A stretch of DNA of 18,873 nt, taken from assembly GCA_949096025.1 (NCBI GenBank), contig CARXKP010000019.1, positions 1 through 18,873 on the forward strand, in the 5' to 3' direction. The notes under the pieces were generated by a model. It was not told the DNA's origin, searched no databases, and saw only the letters and a program-made list of their open reading frames with translations. The position numbers and the translations under genes are program-made. Source of the DNA: an uncultured Eubacteriales bacterium (GTDB lineage Bacteria; Bacillota; Clostridia; Christensenellales; UBA1242). Below, one piece after another: positions 1 through 7,325 of this stretch (positions within the stretch are counted from its first letter, which is position 1; each line of letters begins with the position of its first letter).

Positions 1-219
1 TATCTATCAATTCTTGAAAAAATTGAAGCGTTAATGAAATTATTTTCAAAAATGGAAGAGAAAACCGCTATTTTAAAACAACGTTTTAATGTTAATCCAG
101 ATGAGGAAGGGCTAAGTGAAGAAATAGCAAAGCAGGAAGAAAATTATAAGGCTGTTTATGAGCAAATGGTTAAATTAAATCAAAGGGCGAGTGAACTCAA
201 AGATAAATATTCAAAATAA
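1..219 (+). CDS. C-terminal part of a coiled-coil protein (truncated by window edge)
   Basis: The reading frame is open from base 1 and stops with TAA at 217-219, so this is the last 72 codons of a longer gene. The ATG at 34 has no Shine-Dalgarno site and in-frame codons precede it, so it is probably internal. The visible protein is short, highly charged and rich in Glu, Lys and Leu with heptad-like spacing, which suggests a coiled coil. No catalytic motif or membrane segment is visible. It ends 25 bp before the large LRR gene on the same strand with no terminator between them, so the two are probably co-transcribed. I do not recognise the family. Confidence 0.6.
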   Translation, partial: YLSILEKIEALMKLFSKMEEKTAILKQRFNVNPDEEGLSEEIAKQEENYKAVYEQMVKLNQRASELKDKYSK

Positions 220-244
220 TATTTTCTAGTTAAAATGAGGAACT

Positions 245-3200
245 ATGAAAGATAGTAGGGAAAACGAATACTTAATTACTGAGGAAGGTAAGATTACAAC
301 CGTTATCAAAACACCTATTATTCCAGAACAAGCATATCGCCAAGATAATATAGAAGATATTATTTTTACAAGTGCGGTAAAAGAGATTGGCGGAAAAGCA
401 TTTTATAAATGTTTAGGTATTCAAAATATTGAATTTAATAAGGGACTACGTGTAATAGGAGATTATGCGTTTTTTCTGTGTGAAAATTTAACGAACGTTT
501 CTCTTCCATCATCTCTTACATATATTGGAAAATCTGCTTTTTATAATTGCAGATTAAAAGAGATGGAAATAGGTGGCAAAGTCAAAGAAATAGGAGAGGA
601 GGCTTTTGCTGAAAATCATCTGCTTAGCAAGGTAATAATTAATAAAGGCGTCGAGAAGATTGGAAGATGGGCATTTATGGGATGTCATAACCTTGAAGAG
701 ATATATCTTCCTTCAACTATTAAAAAGATTGGTAGTGGTGCTTTTGAAAATACCTATTTAAAGGAAATTCGTCTACCTTCTTTGATAGAATTAGAACACG
801 ATTTATTTAAAAACTCTAAACTTGAAAGAATTTCTATTCCAGAAAGTGTTATTGAAATAGGAAATTGTGCATTTGCAGAAACTCCATTAGTTAGCATTGA
901 ATTTCCTTTTAATTTAAGGCGAATTGGAGATAATGCTTTTCAAAAATGTTTAAAAATTGAGGAGATTGATATCCCTGAGAGTGTGACTACTATGGGAAAA
1001 GGTGCTTTTTCCGATTGTAAAAATTTGAGTTATATAAAACTTCCAGTTTCTTTGAAAGAAATACCTTCAAATTTATTTCAGAACTGTACTAATCTTGACA
1101 GCATAAATCTTACACATAATATTCGTAAAATAGGTGATAATGCTTTTGAAAAAACTGCGTTAAGAGAATTGATTGTTCCATCCAGAGTGATTGAAATAGG
1201 AAAGGAAGCTTTCAGCGGATGTGATTATCTTGAAAGAGTGATTCTTCCTGATGGAATTGAAACACTAGATGATTATGCTTTTAGTGGTTGTGAGTCTTTA
1301 CAGGGAATTACATTGCCTGACTCTATTAGAAAGTTAGGAAAAGGAGTATTTAAAGGTTGTAATGAAATACAATTTATAACTCTGCCAAAAGAGTTGGCAA
1401 TAGTTTCAAATTCGGCATTCTCATTCTGTGAGGATTTACAAGAGGCTATTTTGCCTGAAAAACTTGTAAAAATAGATAAAAATGCTTTTTGCGGTTGTAG
1501 TAAACTTGAAGAATTATCTTTACCAAGTAATTTGAAATTTATAGACAATAATTCCTTTGAGAGCTGTGAAAGTTTAAGAAAAGTGACTATACCTGATAGT
1601 GTAGAATTTATAGGCGAGGAAACTTTCAAAGATTGCAAAAGGCTTGAAAAGATAGAACTTCCAAAAGGACTGGTTGGAATTTCTAGAGAAACTTATAGTG
1701 GTTGTATTAAACTTAAAGATATAGCTCTTCCTAAATCATTAAAACTTATAGGATTTGAAGCTTTTAAAAATACCGGACTTGAGCATATAGAACTTAGTGA
1801 CAATATTACACATATTGATGCTGGTGCTTTTGAGGAATGTTGTAGACTTGTTGATATAAAACTTCCAAAACATATAAAAACGATAAATGAATTTACTTTT
1901 AAAGGTTGTTTATCTCTTGAAAATATAGAAATTCCAAAAGAAGTAAATATTATTAATGACGAAGCATTTATGCATTGTATGTCACTTCCTAATGTGGATT
2001 TTCCTAAAGATTTGGTATATATTGGTAAAAAAGCATTCTTAGGTTGCGAAAAATTAAAAGAAGCAATACTTCCTGAGGGTGTTGAAGTGATTTCTGAAGA
2101 AGCATTTAAAGGTTGTAGTAAACTTGAGAAAATCGAGATTCCGAAAAGTGTAGAATATATAGGCTCTGATGCGTTTTATGGTTGTTCATCCTTGAAAGAA
2201 CTTACAATTCATAATGGACTTGTTGATGAAGCATTATTTAATATTGGTTCATCGGTTGAGGTTGTTAAACTTGGTCAAAATTGTAGATGTAAAGCTAAGA
2301 AAGTGTATCCATTTGAATTTATGACCAAGGTTGGAGAATATTTTTATTTGACAAAAGATCCTATCAATGAAAGTAGTGAATCAATAGTGGACATAAATGA
2401 AAAGTTATCTCTTGGCGTTTTGATGTCTTGTTGGGATAAAAGAGAAACTCTTTTTAGAGAACTTAGAAGCAAGAATTCAGAAAATATTGTTGCATTATAT
2501 AATTACCTATATAATGAATTGTCATATAGGGGCAATGATAATGAATTGTTTAAAGAATTTTTTAATTCCAAACAATTAAAATTCTTCAATCAACTCTGTC
2601 AAGATTATGAAAAATTTAACTCTGAGGCATTTTATAAACTTTTCTATAACTTAGGAGGATTTAAAAAACCATATATAGAAAAGAGGATAAATAGTTCGCA
2701 AAAAGAGATTTCAAAATTAGTGGATTATGGGCAAATTGTTTCGGAATTATTTAAAGATGTTCTTTTGAAAAACGATTTCTTTAGAGAAAATATTGTAGCA
2801 ATATGCTCTAATATGGCATTTGAAGGATTTAAGAGCGATTTTACAAGATTTATTTCAAATAGGAAAAATCTTGTCGATATGATGACGGAAGAAAAATATA
2901 AATATGGTTTCTTTTCAAATTGTTATAATATGTTTGAGGAAATACAGAGAACTAATACCTCAAATAAAGGCAGACAAAGAATGCTTCAGCCTACAGTTCA
3001 GAAATTTAAGGAATATTTTAGAGATGTAAAGTATAAGGGGATTACTGAAGAAACTGAAAAACTTGCAGATGCTATTGCTCCTTATTATCCATCTCAAAAG
3101 ACATTTGAACTTGCTGTTGATATAGATAGAGAAAGAATTGAAAAAAATACACCAAATAGAATTTTGAAAACTCATCTTAGAGAGAAGACGATGCTAAGTA

Positions 3201-3808
3201 GCATTGATAAGTATTCTGATAAGATTAAGAAATTATATGCTGATTCGCTTAAGAATCTTGTTGATGTTGCTGAAAATAGTTTTTCATTTGATTGGCTTGA
3301 TAAAAATGACCCGGAAAACTATTTACTTGGAAAACTTACATCAAGTTGTGCTCATCTTGAGGGTGCTGGAATAGGAATTATGAAAGCAAGCATAATTCAT
3401 CCTGATATTCAAAATGTAGTCATTAGAAATAAAAAGGGACTTATTATTGCAAAAGCAACTCTATTTATAAATAGAGAACAGGGGTATGGCCTTATAAATA
3501 CCTTTGAAGTGGAAACTGGCTTTGAAGGTAGAGAAAAACTTGCCATTTATAGAAAATTTAAGTTGGCAATAAGTGTATTTGCTGAAAGATATAACAAAGA
3601 GAATAAGGATCATCCGTTAAAGATTATCAATGTTGGAATAAGTATGAATAGACTTGAAGATGAAATAAAAGCAAATGATAAGCAGGCAACAAATATTTTA
3701 TCGCAAATTAATTATCAAGATTTTGGGAATGCCCACGATAATTATAATGGCGATTCAAACTCTGGACAATATACTCTTTGGGAAATGGATGAGGAACAAG
3801 ATTTATAA
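245..3808 (+). CDS. Large BspA-type leucine-rich repeat protein with unknown C-terminal domain
   Basis: 1187 aa. Residues ~38-690 hold about 27 tandem repeats of ~23 aa of the LRR_5 (BspA/TpLRR) type. Their consensus is roughly LPxSLxxIGxxAFxGCxxLxxI, with IGxxAF and a Cys in most copies. Such repeats form solenoids used for protein binding. Most BspA-like proteins are secreted or wall-anchored, but this one begins MKDSRENEYLIT with no signal peptide, has no hydrophobic segment and ends without an LPxTG or other anchor, so I infer a cytoplasmic protein. Residues ~700-1187 are non-repetitive and helical. A Gly-rich stretch, LGKLTSSCAHLEGAGIG, near residue 1028 is followed by alternating beta-like segments; this looks like a folded, possibly enzymatic domain that I cannot name. 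The start is ATG 245 after a short-spaced GAGGA at 237-241. The upstream partial gene is probably in the same operon, and the hairpin at 3861-3888 ends the unit. Confidence 0.85.
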   Translation: MKDSRENEYLITEEGKITTVIKTPIIPEQAYRQDNIEDIIFTSAVKEIGGKAFYKCLGIQNIEFNKGLRVIGDYAFFLCENLTNVSLPSSLTYIGKSAFYNCRLKEMEIGGKVKEIGEEAFAENHLLSKVIINKGVEKIGRWAFMGCHNLEEIYLPSTIKKIGSGAFENTYLKEIRLPSLIELEHDLFKNSKLERISIPESVIEIGNCAFAETPLVSIEFPFNLRRIGDNAFQKCLKIEEIDIPESVTTMGKGAFSDCKNLSYIKLPVSLKEIPSNLFQNCTNLDSINLTHNIRKIGDNAFEKTALRELIVPSRVIEIGKEAFSGCDYLERVILPDGIETLDDYAFSGCESLQGITLPDSIRKLGKGVFKGCNEIQFITLPKELAIVSNSAFSFCEDLQEAILPEKLVKIDKNAFCGCSKLEELSLPSNLKFIDNNSFESCESLRKVTIPDSVEFIGEETFKDCKRLEKIELPKGLVGISRETYSGCIKLKDIALPKSLKLIGFEAFKNTGLEHIELSDNITHIDAGAFEECCRLVDIKLPKHIKTINEFTFKGCLSLENIEIPKEVNIINDEAFMHCMSLPNVDFPKDLVYIGKKAFLGCEKLKEAILPEGVEVISEEAFKGCSKLEKIEIPKSVEYIGSDAFYGCSSLKELTIHNGLVDEALFNIGSSVEVVKLGQNCRCKAKKVYPFEFMTKVGEYFYLTKDPINESSESIVDINEKLSLGVLMSCWDKRETLFRELRSKNSENIVALYNYLYNELSYRGNDNELFKEFFNSKQLKFFNQLCQDYEKFNSEAFYKLFYNLGGFKKPYIEKRINSSQKEISKLVDYGQIVSELFKDVLLKNDFFRENIVAICSNMAFEGFKSDFTRFISNRKNLVDMMTEEKYKYGFFSNCYNMFEEIQRTNTSNKGRQRMLQPTVQKFKEYFRDVKYKGITEETEKLADAIAPYYPSQKTFELAVDIDRERIEKNTPNRILKTHLREKTMLSSIDKYSDKIKKLYADSLKNLVDVAENSFSFDWLDKNDPENYLLGKLTSSCAHLEGAGIGIMKASIIHPDIQNVVIRNKKGLIIAKATLFINREQGYGLINTFEVETGFEGREKLAIYRKFKLAISVFAERYNKENKDHPLKIINVGISMNRLEDEIKANDKQATNILSQINYQDFGNAHDNYNGDSNSGQYTLWEMDEEQDL

Positions 3809-3860
3809 TTAGTTTATTTTAATTTTGCTAACAAAAAATGATAATTAATTAAAAAAGACA

Positions 3861-3888
3861 AAAAATCACGGTGTTTTCCGTGATTTTT
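3861..3888. terminator. Bidirectional intrinsic terminator
   Basis: An 11-bp stem (AAAAATCACGG / CCGTGATTTTT) closes a 6-nt loop. T runs follow on the plus strand, and the A run to its left gives a U tail on the minus strand. It sits between the convergent LRR gene (ends 3808) and the nrtR-like gene (ends 3935), so it can serve both. Confidence 0.85.
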
Positions 3889-3934
3889 TATTATATTTTT
3901 TAGTTTTGTTTCTATTTTTGCTGTTTTTAATGGT

Positions 3935-4798
3935 TTATATATCCCAATCCCAATTTGGATTGTGCTTAAAAAGCTGTGAAGGTCTATGCCCTTTATCTGA
4001 GGTATATTCATTTAAAGGAGTTACCATACCATTGATTTTTCTTCTGAAATTAGCATCAAGTAACTTTGTGCCAAGGATTACCTCATAGCAGTTTTTAAGT
4101 TCTGTTAGGGTGAATCTGCTAGGAATAAGATTAAAAACTATGTCTGTATACTCAAGTTTATTTTTAAGTCTTTCAAGCGCATAATAAATGATTTTTATAT
4201 GGTCAAAAGCCACATCAGTCGAAATTATATCAAGTTCTTTTGTCATATCAAGACCTTTACTTGTAAGCGAAGATTTTATGGTATTTTCTAAAACTTCATT
4301 TCCATTTGAAAGAGTGATTCTAATTTCCTTTTCAATTCTATATCCATCTCGCAAGGTAGAAGATTTTTCATTTGTTTTTTCAAGAGTAATATCAAACCAA
4401 TCGCCATTTTCAAGTTTTTCCGCTGGAGAGGTGAGTAAAAGATAACTTACTGACAATACTCTAGTTCTTGGGTCGCGTTGCTTTTCCCCAAAAGTGAAAA
4501 GTTGTTCTTGATAAAAATTGTTTAAGTTGACTTTGTTTTTTACACAAAGTTCCATAGTTTCGTCTAGCGTAGTGTTTAGGTCAATGAAAGTACCAATAAT
4601 TGCTCGACAGTTTATAAATGGGCTGTATTTACGCTTGGTTAAAAATACCTGTAATTTTTTTTCAGGTAGTTTTCTATAGTTTCCAGTTTCTTTATCAACC
4701 ATTCTTAGAATTACAGCATCAACTGTAACAGAAGGCTTTTGATATTCGCTATCGGAATAGAGTTCTAAAAATTTTTTATCTTCTTTTGATATTTCCAT
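3935..4798 (-). CDS. nrtR: NrtR-type regulator of NAD metabolism (Nudix-like domain + winged helix)
   Basis: 287 aa. NrtR proteins are transcription factors with an N-terminal Nudix-like sensor that binds ADP-ribose or related NAD metabolites and a C-terminal winged helix. Visible here are a Nudix-fold start (VTVDAVILRM), then the hallmark QLFTFGEKQRDPRTRVLSVSYLLL segment of NrtR, split here as QLFTFGEKQRDPRTR followed by VLSVSYLLL. The C-terminus carries a helix-turn-helix-like stretch (RFTLTELKNCYEVILG) and a basic wing. The Nudix box is decayed: GTFIDLNTTLDETMELC has none of the REXXEE glutamates, so catalysis is unlikely, as in many NrtRs. The protein is longer than the usual 220-240 aa. 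ATG 4798 was chosen because TGAGGT lies just upstream and the preceding gene ends at 4806, leaving a 7-bp gap. It is last in the leftward NAD operon, and I infer autoregulation through the palindrome at 7207-7227. Confidence 0.85.
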   Translation of the reverse strand: MEISKEDKKFLELYSDSEYQKPSVTVDAVILRMVDKETGNYRKLPEKKLQVFLTKRKYSPFINCRAIIGTFIDLNTTLDETMELCVKNKVNLNNFYQEQLFTFGEKQRDPRTRVLSVSYLLLTSPAEKLENGDWFDITLEKTNEKSSTLRDGYRIEKEIRITLSNGNEVLENTIKSSLTSKGLDMTKELDIISTDVAFDHIKIIYYALERLKNKLEYTDIVFNLIPSRFTLTELKNCYEVILGTKLLDANFRRKINGMVTPLNEYTSDKGHRPSQLFKHNPNWDWDI

Positions 4799-4805
4799 TT
4801 TTACC

Positions 4806-5671
4806 TCACATAAGTTCGTTTGAATTGTTTTTATCGTTAAAAATTTCATTTGCCTTTTCAAGAACTAAAGCATATTCGTTTGATAAATATTTTTTTGCTT
4901 TTGCAACTAACTCATCGCTTATACCATAGAATGCACCAGCAACACTTCCAGCGATAGCGGCATTTGTATCAGTATCTCCGCCAATAGATAGGGCAAGTTT
5001 TATAGTTTCCTCAAAATTATCAGCCTTAAGAAAACAAAAGATTGCTTGAGGTATCGATTCCATTGCTTTTGCAGTAAAAGTATAATTATTTTGAAGTTCT
5101 TCTAAATTGTAATCAAGTTTTTGTCCTAAAGTTCGTTCTACAACAGCAAGAATTTCATATTTGCTTGCTCCGTTTTTTGCGTGATAGATTGCCTTTGCAA
5201 CAGCCATAGCGCATTTTATAGAATCGGGATGATTGTGAGTGCAAATAGTTGCCTTATTTACATCCTCTTCAAGTTCCGCTATAGAACTCGCATTAAAGCC
5301 TATAGGTGAGATTCTCATTCCACAACCATTGCCAAAACTTTCTCTAAAATCAGAACCCTTGCACCATTCAGTAAATTTTTGTCCAAATTTATTTCGCTCG
5401 CCTTCTTTTATTGAAATAATTTCTTTAATTCCATATTTTCTAATGTAATTTTCAAAATTTTTATCATTTTGAAGGGCGTCGCAAAGGGCGACAGTAAGAA
5501 TAGTGTCGTCTGTATAAAACATATCATCTTGAAAGAGTTTATAATCATCTTTAAGTACAACTCTTCTTGCTGGGAGATTAGGGGGGTTTTGCGATTTCTA
5601 ATTTCATCTACTTCCATTTTAGAACCGCAAATGTCGCCTATTACAGCACCGTAAATACCATTTTTATACAT
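4806..5671 (-). pseudogene. ADP-ribosylglycohydrolase (DraG/ARH family), split by one frameshift
   Basis: Removes ADP-ribose from modified protein or nucleic acid. The ATG at 5671, after GAGGAGG, overlaps the end of nadE by 8 bp. The first frame gives MYKNGIYGAVIGDICGSKM and is lost at a C6 run (G6 on the plus strand, 5581-5586). The second frame, open through 4806, carries FYTDDT, GNGCGMRISPIG, THNHPD and SIGGDTDTNAAIAGSVAGAFYG, which together are the family's metal- and ADP-ribose-binding motifs. With seven C residues the reading frame is continuous (TPPNLPARRVVLKDD), giving a normal-length 288-aa protein with every motif present. The break is therefore a single-base deletion in a homopolymer. 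It may be a sequencing error, slippage or a recent mutation; nothing else in the gene is decayed. In context, released ADP-ribose would feed the Nudix half of the fusion encoded from 7326. Confidence 0.85.
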
Positions 5672-6428
5672 TCTTTTCCTCCTCATCAAAGTAGTTCTTT
5701 AAATCGCTATTATATTTTACAACTCCTGTGCGTTTATGTTGTGAGATTTTGTGCATACGAGAAATTTGAGCAAATTTTTCACCTTTTTTGCCTTCTCTAA
5801 TATATTCTCCGAGTTCCTTATAACTAAATCCAAGTTTATCTTCATCACTTTGTCCTGAAAGTCCGTCGTCGGGAGTTTTGTATACAAGTTCTCTTGGAAG
5901 TCCAAGAAGTATTCCAATTTCACAAACTTCTTCTTTTGTAAAATTTGCAAGGGCAGAGAAATCTCCAACGTTATCTCCCCATTTTGTAGTGTAGCCTACC
6001 ATTCCTTCTGAAAGGTTTGAGGTATTTGCTACAAGATAGTTAAGACTTCCTGCAATAGAATAAAGGGTGAGCATTCTAAGACGTGGTGGAACATTGAAAG
6101 TTGTTACTGTGTTGAGAGGTTTATCCTCTTTTTTAAGTATAGGTATTGTATTGTCAATGACATTTTTATATAGTTCATTAATATTTATTTCATAATATCT
6201 AATACCAACAATATCACAAGAGTGCTTTGCAATAGTATTATCTTTCATCTCTCCATTTGGCATAATTACGCCGATAACATTTTCTGCACCAAGTGCTTCT
6301 ACGCATAGTTTTGCAGTTACTAAACTATCTTTACCACCACTCATTCCAAGGATAACACCCTTAGAACCGGCACTTTTAACATATTCTCTTATCCAATTTT
6401 TAATTTTTTCAATTTCATTTTTATTCAT
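5664..6428 (-). CDS. nadE: NH3-dependent NAD+ synthetase
   Basis: 254 aa, the usual size of the ammonia-dependent form with no glutaminase domain. It converts nicotinate adenine dinucleotide, ATP and ammonia to NAD, the last step of the Preiss-Handler route. The PP-loop GMSGGKDS (residues 28-35) binds ATP. TSNLSEGMVGYTTKWGD and KTPDDGLSGQSDEDKLGF match the conserved deamido-NAD- and loop-forming segments. The start is ATG 6428 preceded by AAGGAG. It follows the methyltransferase gene by 13 bp and overlaps the ADP-ribosylglycohydrolase gene by 8 bp, so the three are translated from one leftward message. No lesions are seen. Confidence 0.95.
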   Translation of the reverse strand: MNKNEIEKIKNWIREYVKSAGSKGVILGMSGGKDSLVTAKLCVEALGAENVIGVIMPNGEMKDNTIAKHSCDIVGIRYYEININELYKNVIDNTIPILKKEDKPLNTVTTFNVPPRLRMLTLYSIAGSLNYLVANTSNLSEGMVGYTTKWGDNVGDFSALANFTKEEVCEIGILLGLPRELVYKTPDDGLSGQSDEDKLGFSYKELGEYIREGKKGEKFAQISRMHKISQHKRTGVVKYNSDLKNYFDEEEKNV

Positions 6429-6441
6429 AATTTTCTCCTTT

Positions 6442-7182
6442 TTAATTTATCTTTAATATTAATTTTCTATGAGTGGGAAGAGTTAAATCGTAATTAAATT
6501 CTTTCAGTATTTCGTCTTTTTTAAAAGGTAGGGTGTACGGCCAGTCATAGATAATTTTAAAGTTATTTAATTTACTTAAGATTTTATCATAGTCAACCGA
6601 AAAATAATCTTCTTTAACTTCTGTTTTCCAATTTTCTTTATAAGTATATTTTAGAAATAGGTGATATAGATTTTTTAAATTGTTAACCTCTCCGTGTTCT
6701 ATTTCAAATTCATCAATTTGAGTTTTGTTTATTTTTGATAAATATGACGGCTTTTCAATTTCTCTATTTAAAGATTTGTCAAAGTACATATCTCGAATTA
6801 TAACATATTTTGAATTCTGCATTAACTTTAATGCTTTTTCAAGGCTATTTTCATCAAGTTCGTGCAGGCAGGAACTGAATATGATTGCATATTTTTTTTG
6901 TTTAATTTTTTCTGTAAGCAAACAGAAGTCACTTATAAATATAAGGTTTTTATTATTAATATATTTATTATTACATATATCTATAAAATATTGATAGTTA
7001 TCAAATCCTATAATTTGTTTAGTGCTTTGTAAATATTTATCCATAATCTCAATAAGTGCTCCATTTGCACAACCAAAATCTACGATAGTATCAACATTAT
7101 TAAAGTCAATTTTATTGAGGAAAAATATTTTTTCTTCCATTGCTCTTTCCATTTTTTCCAAGTAAGAAACCTTATCTAACAC
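6442..7182 (-). CDS. Class I SAM-dependent methyltransferase, substrate unknown
   Basis: 246 aa. Motif I, VDFGCANGAL (residues 34-43), is the SAM-binding glycine-rich loop of Rossmann-fold methyltransferases, and IIGFDNYQYF fits motif II with its acidic ribose-binding residue. Residues ~150-246 are a variable C-terminal region ending in a run of hydrophobic and basic residues. The start is probably GTG 7182, since GGGAG lies about 7 nt upstream and no better ATG exists. It is the first gene of the leftward NAD operon, about 25 bp inside the promoter. Its place there suggests a link to NAD or pyridine chemistry, for example methylating a nicotinamide- or nicotinate-related compound, but nothing in the sequence fixes the substrate. 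Confidence 0.8.
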   Translation of the reverse strand: MLDKVSYLEKMERAMEEKIFFLNKIDFNNVDTIVDFGCANGALIEIMDKYLQSTKQIIGFDNYQYFIDICNNKYINNKNLIFISDFCLLTEKIKQKKYAIIFSSCLHELDENSLEKALKLMQNSKYVIIRDMYFDKSLNREIEKPSYLSKINKTQIDEFEIEHGEVNNLKNLYHLFLKYTYKENWKTEVKEDYFSVDYDKILSKLNNFKIIYDWPYTLPFKKDEILKEFNYDLTLPTHRKLILKIN

Positions 7183-7206
7183 GCTATTCTCCCTTTTCTA
7201 CTTTTG

Positions 7207-7227
7207 ATATTATCACAATGATAATAT
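7207..7227. promoter_or_regulatory. 21-bp palindromic operator (candidate NrtR site)
   Basis: A perfect inverted repeat with 9-bp arms ATATTATCA and TGATAATAT around a CAA centre. It covers the leftward -10 and most of the spacer, so a bound protein would block RNA polymerase. The nrtR-like gene in the controlled operon is the likely source of the binding protein, but that assignment is inference. Confidence 0.75.
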
Positions 7228-7235
7228 TTTGTCAA
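7207..7235 (-). promoter_or_regulatory. Leftward sigma-A promoter of the methyltransferase-nadE-draG-nrtR operon
   Basis: Read on the minus strand: TTGACA (7235-7230), a 17-bp spacer, then TAATAT (7212-7207). This is a perfect -35 with optimal spacing. The predicted start lies near 7200, just upstream of the Shine-Dalgarno site for GTG 7182. The spacer and -10 are covered by the palindrome at 7207-7227. Confidence 0.85.
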
Positions 7236-7253
7236 TAAATTTTGCAAAAATGC

Positions 7254-7282
7254 TTGACAAAATATTTTTAATGTGTTATTAT
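7254..7282 (+). promoter_or_regulatory. Rightward sigma-A promoter of the pncA-Nudix/pncB operon
   Basis: TTGACA (7254-7259), a 17-bp spacer, then TATTAT (7277-7282). Transcription should begin near 7289. That rules out the upstream in-frame ATG at 7287 as a start and supports ATG 7326. It is arranged back to back with the leftward promoter. Confidence 0.85.
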
Positions 7283-7294
7283 CACAATGAACAT
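7277..7294. promoter_or_regulatory. Second, partial operator copy over the rightward -10
   Basis: TATTATCACAATGA at 7277-7290 is a 14-base exact repeat of 7208-7221 in the main palindrome, 69 bp away. The right half-site then diverges (AACAT instead of TAAT). It overlaps the rightward -10 and the likely start of transcription, which suggests that the same protein represses both arms, perhaps with a weaker grip here. Confidence 0.65.
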
Positions 7295-7325
7295 AACAAA
7301 AACATACACTAAATCAGGAGGAAAT

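Noticed and set aside
1273..1638. Minus-strand open frame inside the LRR gene
   Set aside because: It mirrors the repeat periodicity of the sense gene, has no ribosome binding site and resembles no protein; other antisense frames in pncB, the SPFH gene and the Nudix fusion were dropped for the same reason.
245..2330. Tandem DNA repeat or CRISPR-like array in the LRR region
   Set aside because: The ~69-bp periodicity is explained by 23-aa protein repeats; the DNA copies are strongly diverged and there are no constant repeats with unique spacers.
3935..4798. Active ADP-ribose pyrophosphatase
   Set aside because: The Nudix box lacks the catalytic REXXEE glutamates, and a winged-helix-like C-terminus is present, so a regulator fits better.
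7287..7325. In-frame ATG at 7287 adding 13 residues to the nicotinamidase fusion
   Set aside because: It lies at or before the predicted start of transcription, overlaps the operator copy, and has no Shine-Dalgarno site; ATG 7326 has AGGAGG.
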